Origin: Chanos chanos
Lineage: Eukaryota; Chordata; Actinopteri; Gonorynchiformes; Chanidae
Length of the DNA stretch: 64,000 nucleotides
Direction: 5' to 3'
NCBI RefSeq assembly: GCF_902362185.1
Contig: NC_044509.1
Location: forward strand, 7,658,447-7,722,446
Part shown: positions 23,804 to 35,751 of the stretch, piece after piece
Position numbering within the stretch: position 1 is the first letter of the stretch
Layout of the letters: the number at the start of each line of letters is the position of its first letter
Made by a program: the position numbers and the translations under genes
Notes under the pieces: model-generated
The model's database searches: none
What the model was told of the DNA's origin: nothing
The model's input: the letters and a program-made list of their open reading frames with translations, nothing else

Positions 23804-24904
23804 AGTAATCTCGCATGGAACACCATATGCTGCGAAATGCATCACTCATCATGCGAAAGTTCTAAAAGCGTAAAAGTTGCCAAGCTGAGGCGAACAATCA
23901 CGATTTTCATTTATCACATCCCTCTCATGAAGACCTGCATAACCATTTGCAGTTCTTTTTCTGTCCAGAACGAGGTGTTGTTGCCTCCATGCAAGAACTA
24001 ACTTATCTCAATTTGGTTGCGGACAATGTTATTTCTTAAATTAATGAAACACAGATGAACTTTTCTGTTGTTTGAAGATCTGAGGCTTTTTCGTAATGAA
24101 AGCGCTGGATATCGGGGCAGGACAATGCATTCTTTCTGTGAATTCGCGCTTCTGAATTTCTTACCGAATGTGTTATGTCATTTTTCGACGGGTTTACAAA
24201 CTAGCAGGTAAACTTGGTTGCAAACGTAGACAAGATAATCCGATGAAGAGTACAGTTAGTCGTGTTACGCTAACAGTGTCTTGCTTAAGTGTATGAAAGA
24301 GTACGATTTTTTTCCTCTGTTATACCACTATTTGCTGTCGTTGACAGCGCTACAGATAGTTCGCTAGGTTAATAACGTTAGCTGACTTAGCTACATCCCT
24401 AAATAGGTGACTTATCTATCTTGCTGCGAGTTAGCTAGCTCAAGTGGACTCTCTACTTGGTATCCATCAACGCGTATACTCAATAAACTGACTAGGTTGT
24501 CTCTGACTGGACGCTTTAACTCCATTAAATCTAACATCTGGACAAGTTCCCTGACAGCACAAAATCAGGGTCTTCAAACACATCTGAAGCTAGTCACAAA
24601 GATTATAGGAGCAACTAACGTGCCTAACTTAGCGCATCTGATATCTTGATACCCAAGTTGTCGATTCCTTTTTTAAATTCGAGCCCTTGTGCTGTTTCTC
24701 TCTCGTCTAATAAAATGCTATAGTGGGAAAATATACTGGGAGTCGTTCCCATTGAATTATCTCGCGGCCTGAAATTGAACCGAAGACCGCGGCGTTTGGC
24801 CTGCTGGTCAGGCTTTCGCCGGGTTCGACTGGGGGTTCATACCGTCTTTGAGCGGGTTAAGTCCAGCCGCAAACATAACGCATTCTCAGGCCTGGGGACC
24901 AGCA
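21994..24904. other. Intergenic DNA and PABIR promoter region
   Basis: AT-rich sequence with no gene, poly(T) at 23119-23139 and a TG microsatellite at about 23769-23801. From about 24.6 kb CpG density rises toward the next start codon, as expected for a promoter with a short CpG island. Confidence 0.5.
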
Positions 24905-26785
24905 ATGGAAAGAATGGAGGTTGACCAGTGCGCAGGCGCATCTGCCGTAAGCGGAGGCGGAGCTCTTCGGAGGTCGAACAGCGCCCCGATGATCACAAGT
25001 GTCAGGTGAGAGCAATGCGGCGTTCTCTCTCAGAGAAGAATTAAATGATTCCGTTACCAACAGACTGTTCCTCTGTACTGACAAAAGGATTTAATCAGTG
25101 CCTTCGGCAGTATCATATCTTTCTGTCCTTGTGGGTAAAATGTAACATCTCAGTGAAAAAGTTACAGTAACTTTATCAGCTATGCCATGTATGAATATGA
25201 CAAAGAAATATATGATCATCACGTCCTAAGCATAATCAAATAATCAAATGTTTTATCTCTTTGAATGTCTTCATCAGCGATGGGATGACAGTATTTAGTC
25301 AAAGCACTTCAGCTCGCTATCGACGGAGCAGTGTCTCTGTAAACCCAAGCTGTCCCTCTAGAGTGAGTCTGTTCATATGAGTATGAAAAGAAGATGTTTA
25401 GTCTTGACAGTCAACCCCAAATAAAAGTCAGTAATACATAATTCTGTTTTTTTCCCCCCCAGGTGCTCCCCCTTTCACCTTTCTCATTTCCAAACGAAAG
25501 ACCAGAGCACAAAAGACAGGTGTGTGGAGACATGACATAGAAATAGTATGTCAGAATTATTTTGTCTGTAGTTTTCACCAAGGTTACAGCAAAGGTTGGC
25601 TTAGTCTAAAACTCTCTAGTTAGGTTATGTTCCGAATATCTTTCAAAGATTCATTGGACTAGATGCGGGTTATTTTTATTCGTATTGTCTGGATTTTTCT
25701 TGTCTCAGGTAGAGAACATGGAGCTAACACTCAGAGATAGTCTGCAGAGGCTAAGGTAAATAGAGCGAATATTTCACTGCCCTTTTCTCAATATAACCTA
25801 AACCACGTAGACCCAATTTAAATCTCTCTCTCTCTCTGTCTCTCTCTCTCTCTCACACTCATGTTCTCTTTCCCAAGTGCCTCTCCTGTGGTACCTCTGC
25901 CTCCTGTCAGTCATTGGCACGACCATATGTCAACAGTGAGTACATTTGTCTCTGTAACATGACCATAGATGATGTCTAGGCCACGTTTATCAATGTTTTC
26001 TCAGACAATACTAAAATCAGCATTGTAATTGGAGAACATGTTCCCCTAACTTAGTTCAGGACCGAGTCCTTGTCTGGGGGACCAGTTGTCTTAGTTCGGT
26101 TGTCTTTCCTGTTTCAGGGATTCCATTCCCAGGACACGGGTGTCACTCCCAACTCGTCACCAAGTCCAACACGCCGATTCAGGCCGTAAGTGTCACTCTG
26201 AGCCGCTAAGTAGTTGTTGTTTTTTTTGTTTTTTTTTTTAAGACGGACCCATTTTTACATAGGCCCTCAACAGTCAAATCTATGAAAGTCATAATTGCCT
26301 ATGTTGTGGAAAGTGTGTTTAAATGTCTACTACACATTTGTCTCTGAGCAGGGGGACAGTAAATTCTAGTGTGAGATGGCCTGCTCTAACACCTCTCAAA
26401 AGGAAAGGCAAGTACGATTCAATTAATTTAAGTTGAAATGAGCTTAAATTCATTATGTTCATGATGACTTAAATATGTTCTGTTGTTATTCATACAGGTG
26501 GAATAGAATCTGATGGCCCACCCAAAAAGCTGTTTGTCGCCGGCGTTACAGACCCCACCCACATACCTAGTTACGCAGTCAGGTGAGTCTCCCAAAACCC
26601 AAACAAAATGGATCATTCAACTATTCTTTATACATTTGATATATTCCCGTTTTTGTTCTGTCCACAGTGTTTCTCAGTCTTCAGACTGTCCCTCTGGAAC
26701 TGTCCCTGTATGTACAAGTCCTCAGAGTAGCCCCCTTTCCATTTCCTCACCCCCAGCATTCACCTCTCATCATCAGAGCCTCTAG
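24905..26785 (+). CDS. FAM122/PABIR-family PP2A-B55 regulator
   Basis: Predicted 224-residue protein in nine exons: 24905-25005, 25278-25362, 25463-25519, 25709-25755, 25878-25935, 26118-26185, 26352-26407, 26498-26582 and 26668-26785. Family blocks seen: the N-terminal ALRRSNSAPMI (20-30; LRRSNSAPLI in human FAM122A/B), SPSPTRRFRP, and ALTPLKRKG followed by PPKKLFVAGVTD (human GPLKRKCEMETEYQPKRFFQGITN). Family members bind the A and B55 subunits of PP2A and restrain it in the cell cycle. The putative inhibitory helix ENMELTLRDSLQRLSAS is present but diverged. Intron 7 begins GC (AAAG then GCAAGT), a GC-AG intron. The multi-exon layout fits FAM122B/PABIR2 rather than the intronless mammalian FAM122A. 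Poly(A) candidates are at 27350-27355 and, much later, 29904-29909. Confidence 0.85.
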
Positions 26786-26949
26786 ATATCCTCGCACCAG
26801 CATTAACCAGCTCAAGAAACCCCTTTGACAGTCTGTCTGAGCCAGGGAGAAAACCTAGTCTGTCTGAGACCCAGAGTCAATACGGACTGACTGTCAAAGA
26901 AAAGGGCGAGAGGGTTCATGCAGTTCACCAATCAGGTTCCAGAGTTTAG
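26757..26949 (+). CDS. Possible alternative last exon of the PABIR gene
   Basis: A strong pyrimidine tract ending CCCCCAG at 26756 lies inside the last exon. Splicing exon 8 (ending 26582, phase 2) to 26757 keeps an open frame for about 64 codons to a TAG at 26947-26949, including SSRNPFDSLSEP and KPSLSETQSQYGL. It would replace the C-terminus that ends at 26785. The human family C-terminus has a comparable hydrophobic ending (ASPFIPLDELSSK). No transcript evidence is available here. Confidence 0.3.
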
Positions 26950-27049
26950 TAAGCCAATTGGAGGTCAGTTTCCCTCTTGGTTCATCCGGATCCCACCTTA
27001 AAAGAGTCTTGATAAACTCGACGGGCTCTTCGTTTTTCGGAGAAGCCAT
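26894..27049 (-). CDS. Unassigned 51-residue open frame
   Basis: On the minus strand, from an ATG at about 27049, a frame reads MASPKNEEPVEFIKTL and then a Trp-rich, amphipathic stretch (RWDPDEPRGKL, NWLTKLWNLIGE). Composition looks more protein-like than neighbouring random frames, but I recognise no family. It overlaps the PABIR 3' end in antisense. It may be chance or a transposon fragment. Confidence 0.15.
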   Translation of the reverse strand: MASPKNEEPVEFIKTLLRWDPDEPRGKLTSNWLTKLWNLIGELHEPSRPFL

Positions 27050-30000
27050 TTCGGTCCGTAAAAAAAAAAAAAAGTCAAGATGCAGTATGAGGAGGCAAAG
27101 AGAAGAGGGCGTGGATTTTATCCGATAACTGCGCGAAATGCACAAAGACGGAGGTCTCCTGACCCGTGATTTGTTTTAGTTGTACCAATCTTTAGGTCTT
27201 CAGTGTTTATGGAATTGCACATATAAATACTTTTGACTTCCAGACTTGCTCAAGGCAATCTCAACAGTGTGTGTGTGTGTGTACTGTAGTGACGGCAATT
27301 AAAGTTTTAAAGAAAAGAAAAAGGAACATGGACCCTTCACCGGTGTGCAAATAAAGACCAGAGACAAGCTCTCCTCTCGATTCCCCCACCGTACAGGATA
27401 AAGAGAGGCAAGTTGTCTTTTGGTTCGGAGATCACTGGTGCTGTCCAAAGAGGTCTTCCAAAACGGAGTCCGTATAGTAATTCAAATACCCTTTTTGAAG
27501 GGTTTTATTTCAAAGGGTGTTAAAATCAGTGAGCTTTGGGTAGCCACGTTCCTGTCTATATGTGTATACTGTATGTGAATAATCAAGCAAGGTTTAAGAT
27601 CTTCATTTTTTTTTTTTTTTTTTCTTTTGAAGGAATTTTTAGGATATATTTTTTCAGATATCCGAGAGTATGTTTTCCTAGTTATGGGATCTTCTCACTA
27701 TATTAATATGCTGGGTTTTTTGGAACCACATGTTTTAGTTTTGAATAAAACATGGGTGTGGCTAGAAAGAATATGAAATCCATGACAAGGATGAGGAATT
27801 CTTTCTCCAAATTACATGTGGGTACTGAAGAAAAGGATATTCATAGTAAGATTAGCATTTTCTTAGCCATTCATACAGAAATTTTGCATCGTCAATGCTT
27901 ACGTTTGAGTCGGTAAAGCAAACCAAACAAATAATTCATATCATGTTTATAGAGTAACAACCTCCTGATCCTTAACTTGAAGTATGTATATATAAAGAAA
28001 GTATAAGCTGCTTGGAGAAGGTGGTCATATATGTAAAAACGTAAGTAAATGAATTTGTGTATCCTTCACACAATACTTTTTTTTTTTTTTTTGTAATTTC
28101 GAAAAGAAAGGACAAAGTTTCCTTAAATGTATATCAGTTTGCTTCCAACTGACTATTTGCACATTGTTAGACATTATCAATATATATCAGTATTGCTGTT
28201 ACGTGAGTGGGATCATATTTCTTTTAAAAATTGTTTTATTGTACGTTGGTCCGCTTGTTTTTGATTCTAATCGGCGGATCAGCGTTTTGGTCTTTTTTTT
28301 TTTTTTTTTTTTTAAAGCCAAGTATAATTTTTGTGTACTGTCAGTCATGCTTGAGAATCACACGCCACATTGTTGGATCAGTAATGTGAAAGTCAAGATA
28401 GTTATTTCTGATTGACACCCAACTAAAAAATATTTAGTTAACATCCCCCTGAAATCAAGTTTTGTTTTTTTGTTTTTTGCATAAAACTGTTGTACGTAAT
28501 TGAGTTCCTTCTCTGTCTTTCCTGTCAGTTCAGCCAGTTTTCAGAATTCACATTAAATCAAAATGCAAATGCAGTAAGGTGAGATTTAACAGGTGGGACC
28601 TCCACGTGTTTCATCCATTTCATACATACAAAACAGAACTCTCTTTACAAGTTTGATTGTATTGGTAGACTGGGTTATTCTGCCTGTAGACTGGCTAGAC
28701 TTCAAAAATGCTTTTTTTCGTTTCCAAAGCCAAAGGTGTCTTGGCTACGTTTAGACACAGATAAAGAGTTGCACAATTACTGTGCATCTATGTATCATAG
28801 ATGTACAATTTTTTTTCTCTGTCAGCCTTAGACATGTTAAAATTATTTTATTGCCTTCTTTTTTGTATTTCATGGTTTATGAACATTATTGACTAGTAAT
28901 GCAGCTGAAAAAAAAAAACATGGTATTTGTTATCATTTGAACATTTATTATTACAAATTTACTTTCTTTAGTTGTCAGATACTATTTCCTGTTGTATAGT
29001 TTGATGTGTGTTTGCATCTTAAGTGGTTTGGTATTCCACAGGATGATTATTTGGGTTCTCAAAAACAAATAAGAATGTCCCATATCTTTTTTTAGTATGT
29101 TCATGAAATACTGAAAACCCATATTATTACTGTAAATTGATTTAATGTCCAGTGAACATGCCCAGTGCCTCTTTTTCTACGTTGATTGTTTCATTGCAAT
29201 CAGTGCACACCTCAAATAATTTAAAACAAATTCATAATAGGGCAGATTCGCCAACTTTATTTAACGCCATGGGAAAATAGGTAAACCTGAGATAGAGATG
29301 CTGAATGAGGTCTCCATAACATGGAGTGGACCCTGCTTTTCCCTGTTAAAATCAATGCAGTCCGCAATCAGTTATTTTCTTTAACATTTGACCCATTACT
29401 TCTTTTTTGGATGACCTGGGGACATATAATGAGTCATAGCTTTTGATGTTCATTTTATTTTAACTTCATTGTCGTAAAAGTCAGCGTTTGGTTGTTTTAA
29501 ATCCATATCAAACGTACCGCAGAAGAAAAGAAGGGAAGAGGGTAACAGGAAGATTCATGGAAAAAAAAACTGGAATGAATCAGTAATGGGAGATAAGACA
29601 GGGCAGGGGATGGTGTGTGAGGACTTCAGGTGGAATGTTCTAGAAGCACATGACAAAATACTCAAATATGTGCCACAGCCTACGGCTCTCATATTGTATT
29701 GGGATGTAAATACCTTTTAGGAGGACGCAAAAATAAAACAAAGATGATGTATTTTTATGAAACTGTATCATAAAACAAGGAGGTAACAAATGTAAATTCA
29801 TTCCCTCTGAGTAACTCATGTCTGTAAAATTGACAAAATTTGTCTCATTTTTAGTGTACAAAAATTCTGTACACCTTTTAATATACATTATATATTGTAT
29901 ATGAATAAAATCATGAAAATAAAAGCGACATATTGTATCGGAAGTTGGATGCTGCTTCATCTGCATTGGATGAGATTTCTCGTCGTTAATATAACATTGA

Positions 30001-31400
30001 CTGATATGATTGCTTACGTGATTGCTTTGATTGCTGATTGCTCTCGCCCGTAATTTGAGGGCGACTGATTTTTGGTTGCAGGCGTGTTTTTCATTAGAGG
30101 TACAGAATTCGTGATCAAAGATCAAGCACTTCCATCAATCACTGGCTTTGCTAATTACATCTTTCCCTTTGAGTTATAGTATTCCCTAAAGTAACACCTG
30201 TCATGTGACAAATGCCAGATTAGACGTCCTACGATGAGTCAGCTCTGCTTCCCATCTTCTCTAACAGCAATGCTATTAAGTCATTATAGACGACTGAGGC
30301 TTAGAAGCACTATGATACATTACCTCCATTACATATGGCCATGTTTTCTGATTCATTTACGAAGTTACACCTCTGCAGACAGTTTTTTTCCATATCCCTG
30401 TGGCGCTTCCATTTTGTGAAGTATCTATATTTAGCTTAACTCTGACAAACTAAACCCCCTCCCCCCAAAATCTCTTATGACTACTTCTAACACAGTCAAA
30501 GGAGACTGCAATTACTTTAATTGCCTTTACGTGTTTTGAGAGATGCAAGGGAATAAAAGAGAGTGAGGCATTTAATCTCGTCTTATTTTCCATAATCAGA
30601 TGACATTTTGAAAAGAGCCGTGTATGAGTCTTCTTGCTCATCCAAACATATAAAATAGATTTCTCTCAATTTTCTCCAGAACTAAGCCATTCAATACAGC
30701 ATAAAAGTGTTTAAATGTCTAAAAATAAAGAAAAAAATATAAAAATATGGGATAACACAGTCAACAATGTATAACAAGTTATTTGTCACTTAAGTAACAG
30801 ACAAACAGGTAACCTACACAATAAATTACACTAAAAAAAAGGGCTAAACCTTTTGACAAGCTGTACTTCCAGGAGGAACCATCTGTATAAACCACCTTTT
30901 GACATCACATCATTTAGTGATCTTAATGTGGTAAGAAGCATTTTTGCAAATGTTTTCCTCATCGAGCGATCATACGTTCGAACGATCTTTATACTGCGAC
31001 GATTCAGAGCTTGCATCATTTTTAGTGACCGAGAGGCTGGAGTCAGCGTGAGAGGAGTGGAAGATCACTGGAGTTCATAATGAGACTGGAATCCAGATTA
31101 AGGCTCTCTGGGTTGAAAAACAAAAACAAAAACAAAAAACATGGCAGGTAAATGAAGAATGGGGCACAGATAAGACCAGGATCAAACTCTGAATAAGTTA
31201 TAAGTAATATTCACAATTCACACGATAGCAAACGAATATGATAATGAAATAATTTAGTCATTTTACCAGTGTGAAAACTCACTACAGAGCTACATCTGTT
31301 TTTGTTTTATTACAATTTTCCTGTCATATTACTTCGTTTTAGGGTAAATGGCAAACTTTCATGGACAAACAATTTTACACTATACAAACACTAGCTTGAA
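26950..31400. other. Long AT-rich interval between convergent genes
   Basis: No gene is seen between the 3' ends of the PABIR gene (+) and BAP18 (-). Much of it has 3'-UTR texture: T runs at 27607-27623, 28078-28093 and 28292-28313, few CpG, and paired poly(A) signals near 29904 and 29919 (AATAAA). A long PABIR 3' UTR reaching about 29.95 kb is possible. A 161-codon minus frame at 29640-30125 is unconvincing. Confidence 0.45.
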
Positions 31401-31424
31401 CTTTTATGAACAAACAACTTTTCT

Positions 31425-33144
31425 CTATGCAAATGCTAAAAACAATAATGTTGACTTGTCAGCAGACCAACACTCACCTTGATCAAAGTTGGGTTTTTTA
31501 GTAGAGCCCTCACCGAGTTCTTCAATATCCACCAAGTCACTGTTTACATCAGAGTCATTCAGTGCACTCAGCGTCACGTCTGAGTCAGAGACATGCGCAA
31601 GAAAGACAAGCAAATGCATCAGGTTAATTGAGGTTAAGAGATCTTAAATTGCTGAGGAAAAAAAAAAAAACCTCCTCTGTGATTGAAATTACAATCCACC
31701 TGCTGTTTTCGGTTTCTTTATGGCTGATGCCATAGTGGAGGTGTGCAATCCCGTTGTCACGACAACTTGCGAGCTTGGCACAGCGACAACAGGGGCAGGT
31801 GCAGGGGCTGCTGCCATGGCAACGGTGGCTTTCTTCATTATTTTTTTGGGAGAGTCAGATGAGAGCGGCACCCTGCTGTCCTCATAGAGCTTTCTCTTCA
31901 CTGTGGTCTTTATCTGCGCGCTGCGCGGGGAAAAAAAACAAAACAAAAACGAACAGGTAATGTGGGAAGATAAATCAAAGCGATGACTAGTCACAGATCA
32001 AGACACGATCTGATATTCAAGGACACGTTCAATTAATTTACAAGTTAAACACTGAAAATTCCTTCTAGGTTGCACGACACAACCCTTCTGTTCTGTTCAA
32101 TTTAATTTTCTAAACTCAGAGGAATAGAGAAAGAAAAAGAAGATTAGCAGAAGCACAGACAGCATCTAGGACAAACCTATAGATAGTGTAACGATATGGA
32201 GAGAAAGAGGATGGATGGAAACAGACAGACTCTTACACTGTGCGCTCCTTAATAACAGAGCTGATATTGTTCAGGTCGTCACCAAAGCGCCGCACTGCTG
32301 AACGCAGCATCTCAATCTCGGTGTCTGTCCACTTGGCTCTGAGACACAAAATGAAGACAAGCAGACAGGATGAATGAAAGGAAGAGGACTCTTACATATT
32401 TACCATGCACTGTACTTATTACATAATATAATGCAGTCTTTTGTGCATTTGAGCAGGAGTTTGTACTAACTCCCACAGCTAGAAGAACGAATAAATAGCA
32501 AACTACAACATGGTTGTAAAGCATCATACGCATGAATTACGTCACTTAATGACCTAAGACTGAAGTGTCTCTGACATTTTTAGCCTGCTGCCTGACCAAA
32601 AAAGAGATTAAAAATAAAAGGAGCGTTCGGAAAATGCACCGCCACCATGATACATGGTAGTGTCTTGAAACTGTACTTCATATGACTGATGTATTATCCA
32701 TATGAGACAATGCAGGCCTATAAAAGGTATTGTTTAAGTAACTGTAACATACCCTAATTCACCTACTCAAAGAACCGCTTCTTCGCCACTGGCGGCGATA
32801 AACTACCCTGAGACTTTTCTAATGACACTTCAGTCATGAAGAGAGGAGTGAACGGAGTTTAAATAAAAGTTTGAAAGTGCACGAGAGACTGTATGAATAT
32901 AAGGATGGTACTTTAAAACCACTCACCCCGCAGGAGACGAATCGGCTACAGGGTGCAGTTGCATGGTAAGTTCACCAAGTTTCGTAAAAGCTGCACCTGC
33001 CGCCGAGAAGATTTCTCCCACCTTCCCAATAAAGTGATTGAAACTTTAAGGTACTTCTCAGTGTTACACAGAAAGGTGTCATAAATATTTTCTCTTACGA
33101 TATAATTTAAAGTTGACTCCTACCTTGGTGGATGCTGAAGTCAT
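31425..33144 (-). CDS. Chromatin complexes subunit BAP18 (C17orf49 homologue)
   Basis: Small nuclear protein found in MLL/NURF-type chromatin complexes that read H3K4me3. Minus-strand exons: 33124-33144 (MTSASTK), 32927-33021, 32237-32338, 31700-31920 and 31478-31579. Exon 2 encodes [18 protein letters not shown], nearly identical to human. Exon 3 carries the SANT/Myb-like domain [20 protein letters not shown] through IKERTV (about residues 42-73). Exon 4 is basic and Ala/Pro-rich. Exon 5 gives [20 protein letters not shown] and ends PNFDQ, as in human. The terminus is unresolved: after FDQ a donor (G, then GTGAGT) at 31477 would lead to another exon, while reading through it reaches a stop at 31425. 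Both keep the frame. A poly(A) signal suiting read-through is at 31306-31311. Confidence 0.93.
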
Positions 33145-34242
33145 TTTTGTTTAGGAAAAGTCGACCTGAGACTAAACACTTAAAAACTACAAAGAACCGT
33201 GCAAGGTCCAACGTCTGTCAACAGTTATTCTAAGTAGCAGTTGCTGCAGCGTTACCTAAAACAACCTTATTTAGATGCTCACTAATGATAGCTAACCCTT
33301 AAGCAAACTATGTTATTCAGTCAATCTTGGTACCTCACAGAGCATCACAGCAAAAATCATGTTAACCTAATTTCATGGATCTAGTTTTGTTTATGTACCT
33401 TTAGCACGAACATAGTTTTATAAACGTTAAGCACGTCAGCTAACAATAAGAATTAGTGCAAGGGAAGTAATTTAAAAGACTGGACAGATCTCAATAACGT
33501 CTCTACTGAAGTTACAGAAATCATACAAGATAATGTTGGCGTGGTATAATTAATTTAGGCTAAGCTATCCATACTGTTTGAATGGCTTGAGGTTGCTAAC
33601 CCACCCAGTATACCGATAAGGAAGCTATCCCAGAAAACTTTGCGATCATGCCATAGTACCTCTCATTGGCTAAGAGTTATTAACGTCAGTAGATAGGTCA
33701 CGTTCCTCTTAATCTATACCGTAATGGATAGTATAATGTAGCTCTATGGCTTTCTTATTTATAAACATTTTCCAACCGTGAAAGCACTCAAATAACTTAA
33801 TTAATAAATCTCAGGTGAAGGGATCCAGAAATTCCTTTTATATGAAACTCGTCTTGATAATATTAGGGCTAAATGAATCGTCTGGAATAACGTCAAGGGA
33901 AATATTTAATTGCTTGTAATACCGAGCTTTACTTATCGAATCGAAAAATCGACAATTTTTCACCACTCTCCTTATATAAATTTTCTTACATACACAATTA
34001 GGTGCTTACTGTTTTTATATTTAGTGCAGACTAATTTTAACTGAACCACAGAATGCCGTTTCAGTGGATGCGACCAATGCAACGAATACAGACGATAAGA
34101 ATCGGAAATAGCCGATTGGCCGCTTCCTTCGTGAATGTTGCCAAGCTGTAGGTTTGACACTACCGTTGGTTGAAGGCTATTTTTCAGCGTTTCTCTCAGA
34201 ATAAATAGTGAAGTTCAGCAGGCCACATAGATTACATAAACA
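33145..34242. promoter_or_regulatory. Shared 5' region between BAP18 and rnasek
   Basis: The two start codons are 1.1 kb apart and diverge. The interval must hold both promoters and 5' UTRs. I see no clear TATA box. The stretch near 33.6-33.7 kb and the 200 bases before rnasek are the likeliest core promoters. Confidence 0.45.
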
Positions 34243-35751
34243 ATGCCGTCTCTTTTATTTTGTGGCCCAAAATTGGCCGCCTGTGGAATAGTACTAAGCA
34301 TATGGGGAGTTATCATGCTGGTAAGGTGGATGCTCATTGACGTTGTCGTATATTTAGCGAGTTGATGGCTGTTCAGTTACATAGCTAACGTCCTTGGTTA
34401 GCTAGCTTGCGAGCGGTGACCAGTGGAATTTCGTATAGCAGACAGTTTGTATAAGTTGCACTTTCTGATTTCTATGATCGTTTTGTAAGAATATGACATA
34501 AATCCCGACCGACTGTGGCTAAGTATACAACATAAGCCTGGAGGGCTTGACAAACCGTAGATGCTCTAACATAGCTAGCTAGCTCAGAAAGAATGACAGG
34601 GTGTCTCGGAGTTATGTTAAATATTAAATGTTATGGCAATGGAAATTCTTAATTTCATAGTAATCCAACCATACGTTTTTATTGTGCAAATACTAATGTG
34701 GTGATTCTGCATTCTGAAGAGCTTTTTGGACCGATTGTAGGCACTTGTGCCATCGTTCCATGATTACTCATACATGTCGCGGAAATTATTCCTTTTTTTA
34801 CACTCAATAAGTGAGGTTCACATTTAACATTCATTTTGTTTGTGTAGCGAGTGATCAGTGGAAAACAGCATTCAGTGTCAGTGTGATGTACTACAACATT
34901 TACCTTAGATGTGTAGCAGTGTTTTAACCAGAAATCTTAGGCTAATAGACACTACGCCATACCAGAGGTAATGTTAATAAATCAGCAAATGAACGAAAGA
35001 CCGAATATTTTTTGGACTAAGTGAAGTTTTATTATTTACACAGATTGGCAACTCTATAAGTGACACACAGACAATGGCTAAGCCATGTCCTGGGCTAAAT
35101 TTTCTCAACTTCATTCTGAGGAGGAAATACAATGTCTTAATCCCCCTGAAAAAAGAAATTTATAACCTAAATCAGTCTTTGCTCTGTAAATTCAATATGA
35201 AACTTTTTTTTTTTTTTTTTTTAAACAGGCTATGCTTGGGATCTTCTTCAGTGCAAAATCCGCTGTTCTGATTGAAGATGTCCCCTTCACTGAGGAGGAT
35301 ATTCGTAACGAGTGAGTAATTTCTGATTACATCAGAGCACAATATTCCAAATTCTTAGTTTTTCCCACAACCAGCGTAACTTGTCGAGAAGGTCCCCATA
35401 ATGTTCACCTAAAAAGAATGTTCAGAAATGACTCAAAATCATTTTAAGAAACACATAGAAATGTTCTGAAGTCCCTTAGTATTAATCTTGTTCTATGAGG
35501 GAGGACAGAAAGGGTATCTTTAACGTTTGTTTTATTGCTCTCTACTTAAGTTCGTGTTTTCAGTGGTATGCTCTTGTCACACTCTCATCATCTCTTCCGC
35601 TCACAGTAAGAACCCACCTCAGACGGTCTATGGATTGTACAACCAAGTTGCTATAAACTGCTTCATTGCGGCTGCCATCTACGTAGCAGTTGGTGCTGTG
35701 TCCCTCTGCCAGGTTCGACTTAACAAGCGCCAAGAGTACTTGGTCCAGTGA
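34243..35751 (+). CDS. rnasek: Ribonuclease kappa
   Basis: 101-residue membrane protein with two transmembrane segments, in three exons: 34243-34320, 35229-35311 and 35607-35751. It is nearly collinear with human [26 protein letters not shown], then [36 protein letters not shown] and the C-terminal [20 protein letters not shown] is associated with the vacuolar ATPase membrane sector, acts in endosome acidification and endocytic uptake, and has reported endoribonuclease activity. A poly(A) signal cluster is at about 36017-36029. Length and conserved residues are all as expected. Confidence 0.97.

Noticed and set aside
29640-30125. 161-codon minus-strand frame
   Set aside because: AT-rich, no recognisable motif, no clear splice sites; likely 3'-UTR or intergenic chance frame.
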